Shown here: positions 8,300-18,573 of the stretch, piece after piece
Layout: each line of letters opens with the position of its first letter
Position numbering within the stretch: position 1 is the first letter of the stretch
Assembly: GCF_003260195.1 (NCBI RefSeq)
Contig: NZ_QEIH01000006.1
Coordinates: forward strand, 1 to 64,000
DNA: 64,000 nucleotides
Source: Lutibacter citreus
GTDB lineage: Bacteria; Bacteroidota; Bacteroidia; Flavobacteriales; Flavobacteriaceae
Reading direction: 5' to 3'
Program-made: the position numbers and the translations under genes
Notes under the pieces: generated by a model
Databases searched by the model: none
The model's input: only the letters and a program-made list of their open reading frames with translations
Told to the model about the DNA's origin: nothing

Positions 8300-10981
8300 C
8301 TAATCCGCTAAATTAGGGTTTAACCATTTTTTAGCAGTTTCAAAATCCATATTTTTTCTTTCAGCAAAATCTCTTACTTGCTCTTGCGTAATTTTACCAA
8401 CACCAAAATATTTAGATTTTTCATTACCAAAATAATATCCTGAAACAGATGCGGCTGGCCACATAGCCAAACTATCCGTTAATTCAACACCTATTGTTTC
8501 TTTAACACTCAACAAATCCCAAATAGTTAACTTTTCAGTATGATCCGGACAGGCAGGATAACCAGGTGCTGGACGAATCCCTTTATAATCTTCTTTTATC
8601 AATTCGTGATTAGATAAAACCTCATCTGAACCATATCCCCAGTATTCTTTTCTTACTTTTTCGTGTAAATATTCTGCAAAAGCTTCCGCTAATCTATCTG
8701 CCAATGCCTTAATCATAATTGAATTATAATCATCGTGATCTTTTTCAAATTCAGCAGCTAATTCAGCAGTACCAAAACCTGTAGATACACAAAATGCACC
8801 CATATAATCCTGAATTCCAGTTTCTTTTGGCGCAACAAAATCTGCCAAAGCAATATTAGGAATTCCTTCTTTCTTTTTTAATTGTTGACGCAATGTTACA
8901 AATTGAACATTTACATCATTTCTTTCAGCATCCCCATAAATCTCAATGTCGTCATCATTTACACTATTTGCAGGAAAAATTCCAAAAACAGCTTTTGCTG
9001 TCAATAGTTTTTCATTTAAAATTTGAGCCAGCATTAATTTTGCATCATTAAATAAATTAGTTGCTGCTTCACCTACAACTTCATCTTTTAAAATTGCAGG
9101 ATATTTCCCTGCTAATTCCCAAGTTCTAAAAAACGGACTCCAATCTATATAATCAACTAATTTTGTTAAATCAAAATCTTCAATAACTTGAACTCCTTCA
9201 AAATTTGGCTTTTTAATAGTTGTCTCACTCCAATCAATTTTGAACTTATTTTTTCTAGCTTCTGTCAATTTCACATATTCTTTTCTACTTGATCTATTTG
9301 CAAAACCTTTACGAACCTTAACATAGTCAGCTTTTATATCTCCAACATATTTTTCATTGATTCTTTTATTCAATAAATCACCAACAACAGTTACAGCTCT
9401 TGAAGCATCATGAATATGAACAACTGCATTTTTATATTGTGGATCAATTTTAACAGCGGTATGCGCTTTTGAAGTTGTAGCTCCTCCAATTAACAAAGGA
9501 ACTTCAAAATTTTGACGCTCCATTTCCTTAGCTAAATAAACCATCTCATCTAAACTTGGTGTAATTAAGCCACTCAATCCAATAGCATCTACATTTTCAT
9601 CTTTTGCTGCTTGAATAATTTTTTCTGGAGCAACCATTACTCCTAAATCTACAATATCATAATTATTACAGCCTAAAACTACACCAACAATATTTTTACC
9701 AATATCGTGCACATCTCCTTTTACAGTTGCCAATAAAATTTTACCATTTGCCTGGCTCACCCCTCCTTTATCTAGTTCAATATAAGGCAATAAATAAGCT
9801 ACTGCTTTTTTCATTACACGTGCAGATTTTACTACTTGAGGTAAAAACATTTTTCCTGAACCAAATAAATCTCCCACTACATTCATCCCTATCATTAAGT
9901 TACCTTCAATAACTTCAATTGGTTTTTCTGCCACTAATCTTGCAGCTTCAACATCTTCAATAATAAATTCATCTAAGCCTTTTACCAACGCATGTGTTAT
10001 ACGATCTTGTAATGGTTTTTCACGCCAAGACATATCAACTTTACGCTCTTTTGCAGTGCTTACAACACTTTCTGCAAAATCTAATAAGCGCTCTGTTGCA
10101 TCATCTCTTCTATCTAAAATAACATCTTCTACGTGTTCTAATAAATCTTTTGGAATATCATCATAAACCTCCAACATTGCAGGGTTAACAATTCCTATAT
10201 TCATTCCTGCTTTTATAGCATAATACAAAAACACCGAATGCATTGCTTCACGTACAGCATTGTTTCCTCTAAAAGAAAACGATACATTACTAACACCTCC
10301 ACTTACATTTGCATTTGGTAAATTTTCTCGAACCCAACGCGTAGCTTCAATAAAATCTATTGCATTTCTTCTATGCTCATCCATTCCAGTTGCTACTGGA
10401 AATATATTTAAATCAAAAATTATATCTTCGGAAGCAAACCCAACTTCATTCACCAGAATATCATAAGAACGCTTAGATATTTCAATTCTACGTTTATAAT
10501 TATCAGCCTGCCCAACTTCATCAAAAGCCATTACAATAACGGCTGCTCCATACATTTTTATTTTTCTTGCGTGCTCTTTAAACTGTTCTTCTCCTTCTTT
10601 TAAACTAATAGAGTTTACAACACATTTACCTTGCGCAACTTGCAAACCAGCTTCAATAATTTCCCATTTAGAACTATCAACCATGATAGGAACACGCGCA
10701 ATATCTGGTTCTGCAGCAATTAAATTCATAAAACGAACCATTGCTTCTTTCCCTTCCAACAAACCATCATCCATATTTATGTCGATAATTTGTGCACCAC
10801 CTTCAACCTGATGACGTGCAATTGCTAATGCTTCATCAAATTTCTCTTCTTTTATCAATCGTAAAAACTTACGAGAACCTGCAACATTGGTACGTTCACC
10901 AACATTTATAAAATTACTTTCTGGAGTAATTATTAAAGGTTCAAGTCCTGATAATTTTAAATATTTTTTTTCTGAATTCAT
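8300..10981 (-). CDS. metH: Methionine synthase, C-terminal part (folate, B12 and reactivation domains)
   Basis: Carries the cobalamin half of methionine synthase; the homocysteine-binding part is the separate gene just upstream. Domains in order: pterin-binding barrel ([16 protein letters not shown], then DINMDDG), cobalamin cap, B12-binding domain with the lower-ligand motif [11 protein letters not shown] near residue 423, and the AdoMet-binding reactivation domain with [12 protein letters not shown] near residue 805. I chose the Met at 10981 ([12 protein letters not shown]). A longer frame from 11008 would only translate a palindromic repeat lying in the gap. Splitting of metH in two genes is usual in Bacteroidetes. 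Confidence 0.93.
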   Translation of the reverse strand: MNSEKKYLKLSGLEPLIITPESNFINVGERTNVAGSRKFLRLIKEEKFDEALAIARHQVEGGAQIIDINMDDGLLEGKEAMVRFMNLIAAEPDIARVPIMVDSSKWEIIEAGLQVAQGKCVVNSISLKEGEEQFKEHARKIKMYGAAVIVMAFDEVGQADNYKRRIEISKRSYDILVNEVGFASEDIIFDLNIFPVATGMDEHRRNAIDFIEATRWVRENLPNANVSGGVSNVSFSFRGNNAVREAMHSVFLYYAIKAGMNIGIVNPAMLEVYDDIPKDLLEHVEDVILDRRDDATERLLDFAESVVSTAKERKVDMSWREKPLQDRITHALVKGLDEFIIEDVEAARLVAEKPIEVIEGNLMIGMNVVGDLFGSGKMFLPQVVKSARVMKKAVAYLLPYIELDKGGVSQANGKILLATVKGDVHDIGKNIVGVVLGCNNYDIVDLGVMVAPEKIIQAAKDENVDAIGLSGLITPSLDEMVYLAKEMERQNFEVPLLIGGATTSKAHTAVKIDPQYKNAVVHIHDASRAVTVVGDLLNKRINEKYVGDIKADYVKVRKGFANRSSRKEYVKLTEARKNKFKIDWSETTIKKPNFEGVQVIEDFDLTKLVDYIDWSPFFRTWELAGKYPAILKDEVVGEAATNLFNDAKLMLAQILNEKLLTAKAVFGIFPANSVNDDDIEIYGDAERNDVNVQFVTLRQQLKKKEGIPNIALADFVAPKETGIQDYMGAFCVSTGFGTAELAAEFEKDHDDYNSIMIKALADRLAEAFAEYLHEKVRKEYWGYGSDEVLSNHELIKEDYKGIRPAPGYPACPDHTEKLTIWDLLSVKETIGVELTDSLAMWPAASVSGYYFGNEKSKYFGVGKITQEQVRDFAERKNMDFETAKKWLNPNLAD

Positions 10982-10996
10982 TCTAATAAGTATGAG

Positions 10997-11017
10997 ATTC
11001 TGAATCAAGTTCAGAAT
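10997..11017. repeat. Palindromic dispersed-repeat-like element between the two metH genes
   Basis: ATTCTGAA-TCAAG-TTCAGAAT is a perfect 8-5-8 inverted repeat. The wider sequence gATTCTGAATCAAGTTCAG followed by AATGACG resembles the very common bacterial intergenic repeat with core CTGAA-CAAGTTCAG. Only one copy is seen in this window. Confidence 0.6.
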
Positions 11018-11026
11018 GACGAAAAT

Positions 11027-12037
11027 TTAATTTTTTGAATCAACTTTACGAGGTTCGAAACCTTCAGCCACCTCAGCAATTGCTTTTATATGTGCTGGAG
11101 TTGTTCCGCAACATCCACCAATAATATTTATCAATCCTTTCTCCAAATATTCTTTTATTTGGCTAGCCATTTGATCTGGCGTTTCATCGTATTCACCAAA
11201 AGCATTTGGCAAACCTGCATTTGGATGTGCTGAAACTCCAAAAGCTGCTTTTTGCGCTAACACTTCTAAATGTGGTGTTAATTGTTTTGCTCCTAAAGCA
11301 CAATTAAACCCAACAGTTAATAATGGAATATGTGATACTGATATTAAAAATGCCTCAGCAGTTTGACCAGACAATGTTCTACCACTAGCATCAGTTATTG
11401 TACCACTTAACATTACTGGAATATCAATATTTCTTTCTGCTTTTATTTCTTCAATAGCAAATAAAGCTGCTTTAGCATTTAAAGTATCAAATACTGTTTC
11501 AACTAGTAAAACATCTACCCCTCCATCAATTAAAGCTTCTGTTTGTTGTCTGTAAGCTACTCTTAAATCATTAAAAGTAACAGCTCTAAAACCTGGGTCA
11601 TTTACATCTGGAGACATACTTGCCGTACGATTTGTTGGTCCGATTGAACCAGCAACAAAACGAGGTTTATCAGGATTTAATGCAGTAATTTCTTGTGCAA
11701 CTTCTTTTGCTATTTTAGCCGATTGATAGTTTAACTCATATACAAACTCTTCCATTTTGTAATCAGCCATTGCAATGGTAGTACTTGAAAAAGTATTGGT
11801 TTCAATAATATCAGCTCCTGCATTTAAGTATTTTCTATGAATTTCTTTTATAGCTTCTGGCTGCGTAATTGAAAGCATATCATTATTTCCTTTCACTGAA
11901 ACTTTGAAATCTTTAAATTTTTCACCTCTATAATCTTCTTCAGTAAATTTATACTGTTGAATCATTGTTCCCATTGCGCCATCTAACACAAGGATTTTAT
12001 TTTTTAATATGTTGCGAATGTCTTCCATTTTATACAT
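11027..12037 (-). CDS. metH: Methionine synthase, N-terminal part (homocysteine S-methyltransferase domain)
   Basis: 336 residues forming the zinc-dependent homocysteine-binding barrel of B12-dependent methionine synthase. Seen: LDGAMGTMIQQYKF at the start, NTFSST, GSIGPTNRTASMSP, ETVFDTLNAKAA, and the zinc ligands in GFNCALG and GGCCGTTPAHI. It acts with the product of the next gene. The frame starts MYKMEDIRN; the second Met four codons on (12028) is equally possible. First gene of the unit, 20 nt downstream of a SAM-I riboswitch, so expression should fall when SAM is abundant. Confidence 0.94.
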   Translation of the reverse strand: MYKMEDIRNILKNKILVLDGAMGTMIQQYKFTEEDYRGEKFKDFKVSVKGNNDMLSITQPEAIKEIHRKYLNAGADIIETNTFSSTTIAMADYKMEEFVYELNYQSAKIAKEVAQEITALNPDKPRFVAGSIGPTNRTASMSPDVNDPGFRAVTFNDLRVAYRQQTEALIDGGVDVLLVETVFDTLNAKAALFAIEEIKAERNIDIPVMLSGTITDASGRTLSGQTAEAFLISVSHIPLLTVGFNCALGAKQLTPHLEVLAQKAAFGVSAHPNAGLPNAFGEYDETPDQMASQIKEYLEKGLINIIGGCCGTTPAHIKAIAEVAEGFEPRKVDSKN

Positions 12038-12057
12038 TTTACATAAACACGCGGAAG

Positions 12058-12173
12058 TTATTAAGAAGTAATTGTTATCTGTCCATTTATATGGTAGAAC
12101 GTAGCACCTTCTTTAGTTTTAAAGGGTTGCTAAGGCTTCAACAGGTCTATTCCCTCTGCCTTTCTTAATAACT
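12058..12173 (-). promoter_or_regulatory. SAM-I (S-box) riboswitch upstream of metH-metF
   Basis: The minus strand shows the S-box core: AGGCAGAGGGAATAGACC, TGAAGCCTTAGCAACC, AAGGTGCTACGTTCTACC and GACAGATAAC. P1 can form between GTTATT (12172-12167) and GATAAC. A competing 12-bp pairing also exists between AGTTATTAAGAA at the 5' end and TTCTTAATAACT at 12057-12068, which may be the switching helix. A -7-like TTAATTTG lies about 26 nt upstream (12199-12206), at almost the same place as in the second S-box of this window. Confidence 0.93.
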
Positions 12174-12245
12174 AATAAGTATATTTATGAACTTTGTGCA
12201 AATTAACGGCATATTCTTTTGAATTACAAACAACTATTGTTTTAT

Positions 12246-14069
12246 TTAAGAATTTGGCAAGTTTATATTAATTGTAACACGAGTTCCATTATTTTTTGAA
12301 GAATTAATAAAAATCCGTCCATTAATGTAATTTATTCGTTCTTTCATGAAAAAGAGCCCCATACCTGATTCGCTTTTCTCTTTAAGTAGTTTTTCAGCAT
12401 CAAAGCCTTTTCCGTCATCATCTATTACTATACTCAATACCTGTTCTGAATGACTTATTGAAATTAAAATATAATTAGAATCTGCATATTTTAAAGCGTT
12501 ATTAACAGCTTCTTGAACCACTCGATATAAATTTGTTTCCACCAAAGAATCAAAACGACCTTTAAAATCAGTCTTATTTTCAAAAAAGATTTGCTTCCCT
12601 GTAAATCCTGATAATTTTTCTGCCAATTTTTGAATAGTTGGCACAATACCATAATCAATTAATTCTGGAGGTGTTAAATTAAAAGTCACGGCTCTAACTT
12701 CTTTAATTAAACTACCTAATAAATCTTTTAATCTACCAACTTTTAAAGTGGTATTTTCGGTATTTTCAGCATTAATAGATTCAATATTAAATTTTAAAGC
12801 AGTTAACATTTGGCCAATACCATCATGAATATCTTTGGCAATACGTTTTCGTTCTTCTTCTTGCGCTTCAACAATTTGACTTGCTTGTATTTTTTGACGA
12901 TTTACTTGTTCCGTAAATCGTTCTTCATTTAATAAATCTATCTCGTTTTGAGATGTTATCCGTGTAGTAATGTCTGTACATAAAATTAAAGCTCTTTGTT
13001 TACTCCCTAATTGATTCATTGGAATTATAGACATTTCTAACCACAATTTCTCTTCTTTCCTTGTTGTTATTTGCAACTCACCAACCCAAATAGACCTTCT
13101 TTTCCCCTTCAATAATTCTGTTACTGTATGGTTCTCACTATCTTCAAACAACAATAAATCCTCTAGCTGTCCCGCCTTAGTATTCTGACTATCAACTCCT
13201 AATAATTTTTTAAACTTTTTACTTATATGAACTACTGACCCATCTTGAGCAACACTCACAAACAAAGCCGCATTATCCAACGCGTAATTTAACCCTTTTA
13301 ACTCTTGAATTGAAGCATCTTTAGCAATATACAGTTCCTCAATTTTCTGTGCTTTCTCCTGCGCTTCCTTCTTTGTTTGAATTAAATCTCCGATTACCTT
13401 TTTAATATGAATTGAAATTGGTTTAAATAAAAACAGTATTTCAAACACTAAAATTAATAGAGAAACTACTAAAAGAATGTATTCTATTTTTTGTAATTGT
13501 TTTACTTTTTGATGACTCACCTCATCATACTTAAAAACAATCTCATTCATTGTATTTAAGAAAGGCTTTTCAGCACTTTTTAAAACCTGAAAATAAGGAA
13601 ATAATATATTGTTTGAAGTAGATGGATTATCTTTAACTAACTGAGTAATAGAATTACAAGATTCAATTATTTTTGAATGATGAATTTCTATATCTTGAAA
13701 CAACCTTTTTAACTCAGGATTGTTTTGTGTTAACTCTCCTAACTCATTAAATTCATCTTGTAAATTATGATGAGAATTTAAAAAAGTTTCTGCATCATTT
13801 TTTATAATTTCAATACTTTTTAATTTCTCTTCTTTTGTAGAATTCAATAAAAAAAGAGATTCCTTCACCAATTTCTGACTCAACATACGCTGCCTACCAG
13901 CAATATTAATAATTCGAGAATCGTTTACTTGAGAATTTAAATGTTTTTGAATTAAAATTTGTGCAATAATAATAGTTCCAGCAATTAATAATAACGCTAA
14001 CAAATACAGCCTTCTAAATTTAAAGAAGGTTGAATTATCTAATGAAATATCATTATTTATATCACTCAT
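12246..14069 (-). CDS. Sensor histidine kinase, NarX-like (PilJ-type N-domain, PAS, HisKA_3)
   Basis: A 607-residue membrane sensor. Helix 1 spans about residues 17-38, followed by a periplasmic type IV pili/PilJ-like domain with the signature RIINIAGRQRMLSQKL, which is found in nitrate/nitrite sensors. Helix 2 (about 195-215) precedes a PAS domain (about 255-375) and a HisKA_3 domain with phospho-accepting His near 416 (RIAKDIHDGIGQ). The HATPase domain shows NALKYA, DDGKGFD and GMGLFFMKER. HisKA_3 kinases pair with NarL-type regulators; the probable partner is the regulator at 22353-23042 in this nitrate block. It is the last gene of nirB-nirD-DUF4202-kinase. The nitrate ligand is inferred from context. 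Confidence 0.88.
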   Translation of the reverse strand: MSDINNDISLDNSTFFKFRRLYLLALLLIAGTIIIAQILIQKHLNSQVNDSRIINIAGRQRMLSQKLVKESLFLLNSTKEEKLKSIEIIKNDAETFLNSHHNLQDEFNELGELTQNNPELKRLFQDIEIHHSKIIESCNSITQLVKDNPSTSNNILFPYFQVLKSAEKPFLNTMNEIVFKYDEVSHQKVKQLQKIEYILLVVSLLILVFEILFLFKPISIHIKKVIGDLIQTKKEAQEKAQKIEELYIAKDASIQELKGLNYALDNAALFVSVAQDGSVVHISKKFKKLLGVDSQNTKAGQLEDLLLFEDSENHTVTELLKGKRRSIWVGELQITTRKEEKLWLEMSIIPMNQLGSKQRALILCTDITTRITSQNEIDLLNEERFTEQVNRQKIQASQIVEAQEEERKRIAKDIHDGIGQMLTALKFNIESINAENTENTTLKVGRLKDLLGSLIKEVRAVTFNLTPPELIDYGIVPTIQKLAEKLSGFTGKQIFFENKTDFKGRFDSLVETNLYRVVQEAVNNALKYADSNYILISISHSEQVLSIVIDDDGKGFDAEKLLKEKSESGMGLFFMKERINYINGRIFINSSKNNGTRVTININLPNS

Positions 14070-14093
14070 AAAAGTAAAATTATATTTATTTTA

Positions 14094-14678
14094 CTAACTC
14101 AGTGCTTTTGTAATTAGCGCCAATGCATCTTGAGGAAGGTTTAATTTTAAAGCTGCTTCGTGACCTTTTTCCGACATTTTTTTCCAGGTTTTCTGAACAA
14201 TGTCAATCATTTTTTCTTCTGAATATTTCTTAGAAAACTTCAAAAAATAGAACTCTAAAAACACCAAGCAAATCACATCTTCTAATGTTTGTGTATCTGC
14301 ATTTTTCTTTAAATGTTTTTTCAATAATAAAATTTGAACTTGTGCTATTAACTCATCATCATAACCAAGAGAAGCTAATATTTCCGAGGCTTTTTTAGCA
14401 TGAAAATCTTTTAAATCTTTTCGCCAAGTTAAATAACCTACACGATTCATCTCATAAGAATCTCTTGCTATTTCCCATCTACAAATATGCTGACAACGAA
14501 CTGTTAATTGCAATGCTTCAGATGAATTTGGAGCAAACTTGTTTAACTGTTCCGTCATTCTTACTGCATACAATAATTCCTTTGGAAATTCAGTTCCGTT
14601 ATATAATTCTTTATTTGGATCTAATGAATTGGCTTCATCAAATAACTCAATAGCTTTATTAAATTTTTCTAGTTGCAT
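14094..14678 (-). CDS. DUF4202 family protein
   Basis: 194 residues, soluble, mostly helical. Segments such as NGTEFPKELLYAVRMTEQL, CRWEIARDSYEM, YLTWRKDLKDFHA and LEDVICLVFLEFYF match what I know as DUF4202, a family of unknown biochemical role frequently encoded beside nitrite reductase genes. The conserved His/Asp/Arg residues suggest an HD-like helical fold, but I cannot show that. It lies between nirD (24 nt gap) and the sensor kinase, so a link to nitrite reduction or its control is likely from context only. Confidence 0.8.
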   Translation of the reverse strand: MQLEKFNKAIELFDEANSLDPNKELYNGTEFPKELLYAVRMTEQLNKFAPNSSEALQLTVRCQHICRWEIARDSYEMNRVGYLTWRKDLKDFHAKKASEILASLGYDDELIAQVQILLLKKHLKKNADTQTLEDVICLVFLEFYFLKFSKKYSEEKMIDIVQKTWKKMSEKGHEAALKLNLPQDALALITKALS

Positions 14679-14702
14679 TTTGGTTTTATTAAGAAACCAA
14701 AT

Positions 14703-15080
14703 CTATTCAGAAAATCCGATATACACAAAGTTGTCTACTATTTTCACCGGATAAGTTGCAATTGCATTCAAATCTCCGTTCAAATTCTCACCCGTTTCTA
14801 ATGAAAAAGTTTTTTTATGCAACGGACAAGCAACTTTTGGAATTCCATTCTCATCGCCAATCATACCACGTGATAACACATTTTCATTTTTTTCAGGAGA
14901 TAAATTTTGACAGGCATACCATTTATTTCTTCTTTGGAAATTAAAAACTGCAATTTGCTTGTCTTTATATTTTACACAAACACCTCCGTTTTTTGCAAAT
15001 TTGCCTACTTCAGCAGCCTTAAACCAAACTGAAACTTCACTTTCTTTAACTGTACTATATGTATTTAAAATTGTATCCAT
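14703..15080 (-). CDS. nirD: Nitrite reductase [NAD(P)H] small subunit
   Basis: 125-residue Rieske-fold subunit of the assimilatory NAD(P)H nitrite reductase, cytosolic, partner of NirB encoded 44 nt upstream. Seen: VSVWFKAAEVGKF, WYACQNLSP, NVLSRGMIG and VACPLHKKTFSLETGE. A true Rieske centre needs C-x-H and C-x2-H. Here the first pair reads C-Q-N and the second C-P-L-H, so three of four ligands remain and a normal 2Fe-2S cluster is doubtful. Loss of ligands is common in NirD subunits. Confidence 0.93.
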   Translation of the reverse strand: MDTILNTYSTVKESEVSVWFKAAEVGKFAKNGGVCVKYKDKQIAVFNFQRRNKWYACQNLSPEKNENVLSRGMIGDENGIPKVACPLHKKTFSLETGENLNGDLNAIATYPVKIVDNFVYIGFSE

Positions 15081-15124
15081 TTTTTAATTTTTTTTTGGTT
15101 ATTCACCTAATTGAATGTAAATTT

Positions 15125-17644
15125 TTAATTACCCCAAGCTGAAGGTTGTAATTGTTCTCTCATTGGAACAAACAAAATATTATCATCCGTATCTTCTGAA
15201 TTCACAAAATGTTGAAATCTTGAAACCATATCATCATTTTCAATAGCTTGTTTCCACTCACATTGGTAAGCATCTACCAAGCCTTGCATTTCAGATTCTA
15301 ATTCAAAAGCAATATTTAATTTATCATCTACCACAATTTTCTTTAATTGTTCAATTCCACCCTCTAATTTATCTAACCAAGTTGAAGTTCTCATTAACGG
15401 TGCAGCAGTTCTTATATAATACATAAAGAATCTGTCTAAATATTTTATAACTGTTTCATTATCTATTTGCTCCGCTAATAATTGCGCGTGTCTTGGAGTT
15501 GCTCCACCATTTCCACCTACATATAAATTCCAACCACCTTCAATAGCAATAATTCCAAAATCTTTTCCTCTAGCTTCAGCACACTCTCTAATACAAGCTG
15601 AAACACCACCTTTAAATTTATGAGGAGAACGCAAACCTTTGTACCTATTTTCTAATTCAATAGCAAAACCTATACTATCTGCCATTCCGTATCTACACCA
15701 AGATGAACCAACACAACTTTTAACAGTTCTTAATGATTTTCCATAAGCGTGCCCACTTTCAAAACCAGCATCAATTAGTATTTTCCAAATTGCAGGTAAA
15801 TCATTTAACTGCGCTCCAAATAAATCGATACGCTGACCACCAGTAATTTTAGTATATAAATTGTATTTTTTTCCAACTTCACCAATAACAATTAACTTCT
15901 CTGGTGTAATTTCACCTCCAGGAATTCTTGGCACTACGGAATAGGTTCCGTTACGTTGAATATTTGCTAAAAACTTATCGTTTGAATCTTGAATTACCTC
16001 TTCTTTATTAGCAGTATCATTGTATAAACTTGCAAAAATTGAAGCTACTAAAGGCTTACAAATTTCACAACCATCGCCTTTTCCACACGTATCAATAGCT
16101 TCATCAAAGGTTTTTAATTGCTTTATTTTTATAATTCCGAATAATTCTTGACGCGTATATTCAAAATGCTCACAAATAGTTTCTTTAACTTCTTTCCCTA
16201 AAGATTTTAAAGTTTCATTTACCAAATCAACAACCATTGGCTTGCAACCTCCACAACCAGTTGTCACCTTTGTTTTTGCAATTACATCTGCTAAATTATT
16301 ACAACCGCCTTCAGTAATTGAACTACAAATTGCTCCTTTTGTAATACTTTCACACGAACAAACCTGAGCAGCATCCGGAATATCCATTGCACTTCCAAAA
16401 GAAGAACCTCCTTCTCCTCTACTACCTATAATTAACTCTTCCGCATCTTCAGGAATTGGCAATCCGTTTAAATATATTTGATGAAACATATTATAATCTG
16501 ATGCATCTCCAATTAAAATTCCTCCTAATAATTTTTTTCCATCGTGACTTATATTAATTCTTTTGTATAAATCTTTCGTTTTATTCTCAAATAAAATAGA
16601 ATAACCTTTTTCAACAGGCATAAATGGCTCTCCAAAACTTGCTACATCCACACCAATTAACTTTAATTTGGTAGACATATCAATGTCAGCACTCATTAAA
16701 GTTTCTGTGGTTCCTAAAATTTGATCCACAGCAACATCAGCCATTTCATAACCTGGAGCTACCAATCCATATATCATTTCATTATACAAAGCAACCTCTC
16801 CAATTGCAAAAATTTCAGGATCAGAAGTTTGCATTTTATTATTCACAACAATCCCTCCTCTGGTTCCCATTTTTAAATCACAGGTTTTCCCTAACTCATC
16901 ACGAGGTCTAATTCCTGCAGAAATAACTAACATTTCTACATCAATTTTATCATATTCGCCAAACTCCATTCCGGTAATAGTATCCTCTCCTAAAATTTTA
17001 TTTGTAGCCTTAGACAATAGGATATTAATACCCATATTTTCTAATTTATTTTGCAAAACGCTACTCCCTCTTTTATCTAATTGTCTTGGCATTAATTTAG
17101 AAGCAAATTCAACTACGTGAGGTTCTAATCCCATATCCATAACTGCTTTTGCCGCTTCCAAACCTAAAAGACCACCACCTAAAACAGCTGCTTTAGCTTT
17201 TGGATTTTTCTTTTTAAGATTCTCGGCATAACTCATCATACCTTCCAAATCTTCTATAGTTCTATAAACAAACACTCCTTTTTTCTCTACTCCTTTTATT
17301 GAAGGAACAAATGCAGAAGACCCAGTTGCTAACACTAAATAATCATACCCATATGTTTTTTCAGAAATAGTAGTAATTGTTTTATTAGTACGATGAATAT
17401 CTGTAACTCTTTCATTAGTTATCAATTCAATATTATTTTTTTCATACCAAGATCTTGGTGCCATCTCCAATGCTTTCGCATCACCATTTTCAAAAAACTC
17501 ACTTAAATGAACTCTATCATAAGCAGGTCTTGGCTCCTCACCAAAAACCGTAATTTTAAAATCTTTTGAATATTCTTTTGCTACAAATTTTTCACAAAAT
17601 TTATACCCAACCATTCCATTTCCTATAACTAATACTGATTTCAT
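15125..17644 (-). CDS. nirB: Nitrite reductase [NAD(P)H] large subunit
   Basis: 839 residues; reduces nitrite to ammonium with NAD(P)H in the cytosol. Domains in order: FAD/NAD-dependent reductase (VIGNGMVGYKF at the start, second Rossmann motif AVLGGGLLGLEAAKA), two BFD-type 2Fe-2S domains (CSCESITKG ... CGGCKP near 428-475, then CGKGDGCEICKP), then the siroheme/4Fe-4S reductase core with SCVGSSWC near 643 and CIRECAEA near 683. First gene of nirB-nirD-DUF4202-kinase. Its promoter region carries three TACGTATTT copies shared with other nitrate genes. Confidence 0.96.
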   Translation of the reverse strand: MKSVLVIGNGMVGYKFCEKFVAKEYSKDFKITVFGEEPRPAYDRVHLSEFFENGDAKALEMAPRSWYEKNNIELITNERVTDIHRTNKTITTISEKTYGYDYLVLATGSSAFVPSIKGVEKKGVFVYRTIEDLEGMMSYAENLKKKNPKAKAAVLGGGLLGLEAAKAVMDMGLEPHVVEFASKLMPRQLDKRGSSVLQNKLENMGINILLSKATNKILGEDTITGMEFGEYDKIDVEMLVISAGIRPRDELGKTCDLKMGTRGGIVVNNKMQTSDPEIFAIGEVALYNEMIYGLVAPGYEMADVAVDQILGTTETLMSADIDMSTKLKLIGVDVASFGEPFMPVEKGYSILFENKTKDLYKRINISHDGKKLLGGILIGDASDYNMFHQIYLNGLPIPEDAEELIIGSRGEGGSSFGSAMDIPDAAQVCSCESITKGAICSSITEGGCNNLADVIAKTKVTTGCGGCKPMVVDLVNETLKSLGKEVKETICEHFEYTRQELFGIIKIKQLKTFDEAIDTCGKGDGCEICKPLVASIFASLYNDTANKEEVIQDSNDKFLANIQRNGTYSVVPRIPGGEITPEKLIVIGEVGKKYNLYTKITGGQRIDLFGAQLNDLPAIWKILIDAGFESGHAYGKSLRTVKSCVGSSWCRYGMADSIGFAIELENRYKGLRSPHKFKGGVSACIRECAEARGKDFGIIAIEGGWNLYVGGNGGATPRHAQLLAEQIDNETVIKYLDRFFMYYIRTAAPLMRTSTWLDKLEGGIEQLKKIVVDDKLNIAFELESEMQGLVDAYQCEWKQAIENDDMVSRFQHFVNSEDTDDNILFVPMREQLQPSAWGN

Positions 17645-17671
17645 ATTGCTACTGTTTTAAGTAATACAATG

Positions 17672-17679
17672 CAAAACTA
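17672..17679 (-). promoter_or_regulatory. -7 element of nirB promoter
   Basis: TAGTTTTG on the minus strand fits TAnnTTTG and lies 28 nt upstream of the nirB start. No good TTG is found 19-21 bp further, as expected for an activator-dependent promoter. The TACGTATTT copies at 17701 and 17720 would be near -38 and -57. Confidence 0.55.
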
Positions 17680-17729
17680 CGTATTTTTACTTAATTAAAC
17701 TACGTATTTAAGTATTTTTTACGTATTTT
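17678..17729 (+). promoter_or_regulatory. Three TACGTATTTA-type sites between nirB and cobA
   Basis: TACGTATTT occurs at 17678, 17701 and 17720, all in the same orientation, in the divergent gap between nirB and cobA. The same 10-mer recurs before the transporter, the response regulator and the nitrate reductase genes. It is probably the binding site of the NarL-type or Crp/Fnr-type regulator encoded in this block; which one cannot be told from sequence. Confidence 0.65.
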
Positions 17730-17769
17730 CGCAAAGAATATTAATTAACATACTTATATTTACCTTATT

Positions 17770-18546
17770 ATGTCAATAAAAAACAATACCCCAAAAATTA
17801 CTTTAGTAGGCGCAGGCCCTGGAGATAAAGACCTTATTACATTAAAAGGAGTAAAAGCTATTGAACAAGCTGATTGTATTTTATATGATGCACTAGTAAA
17901 TCCAGAAATATTAGAATATGCAAAAAAAGACACTCCTTTAATATATGTAGGTAAACGTTTCAATAACCACAGATTACCTCAAGACGAAATAAATCAATTA
18001 TTAGTCACAAAGGCTCTAGAATTTGGAAACGTAGTAAGACTTAAAGGCGGTGACCCTTTTGTTTTTGGCAGGGGCTCCGAAGAAATAGACTATATAGAGT
18101 CATATAATATACCTACAGAAATAGTCCCAGGAATTAGCAGCTCTTTGGCAGTACCTGCAATGCAAGGAATACCATTAACTAAAAGAAATGTAAACGAAAG
18201 TTTTTGGGTAATTACCGGAACAACATCTAATGGTAACATTTCAAAAGATATTAAATTAGGCGCACAATCTTCGGCTACACTGGTAATTTTAATGGGACTA
18301 CGTAATTTTACACTTATTATGGAAGAAATTAAGACCTACAGAAACGAACTCACTCCGTTTGCTATTATTCAGAACGGATCACTTCCAAACGAAACAATTG
18401 TAATTGAATCTATAAAAAACTATAAAAACACCATAGATACAATAGATTATTCCTCTCCTGGAATTATTATTATTGGAGATGTAGTTGCAGAACATACTTC
18501 TTTTCTTGATGAAGAAATTCAAAGAGTTTTAAATTCTTCATTTTAA
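17770..18546 (+). CDS. cobA: Uroporphyrinogen-III C-methyltransferase
   Basis: Methylates uroporphyrinogen III twice with SAM to give precorrin-2, first step towards siroheme, the cofactor of NirB. Of 258 residues, motifs seen are VGAGPGDKDLITLKG, YDALVNPEILEYA, RLKGGDPFVFGRGSEE, VPGISSSLAVPAMQGIPLT and LVILMGLRN, all typical of SUMT. Divergent from nirB across the shared regulatory gap and followed closely by the Crp/Fnr gene. A second, clearly paralogous copy sits in the sulfite reductase operon at 38590-39372, so each siroheme enzyme has its own supply gene. Confidence 0.95.
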   Translation: MSIKNNTPKITLVGAGPGDKDLITLKGVKAIEQADCILYDALVNPEILEYAKKDTPLIYVGKRFNNHRLPQDEINQLLVTKALEFGNVVRLKGGDPFVFGRGSEEIDYIESYNIPTEIVPGISSSLAVPAMQGIPLTKRNVNESFWVITGTTSNGNISKDIKLGAQSSATLVILMGLRNFTLIMEEIKTYRNELTPFAIIQNGSLPNETIVIESIKNYKNTIDTIDYSSPGIIIIGDVVAEHTSFLDEEIQRVLNSSF

Positions 18547-18573
18547 AAATAATCAATCATTAAAGTCTGAAAA

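Noticed and set aside
10982..11008. Longer N-terminus for the metH C-part
   Set aside because: The extra nine codons come from a palindromic intergenic repeat; the conserved protein starts at 10981.
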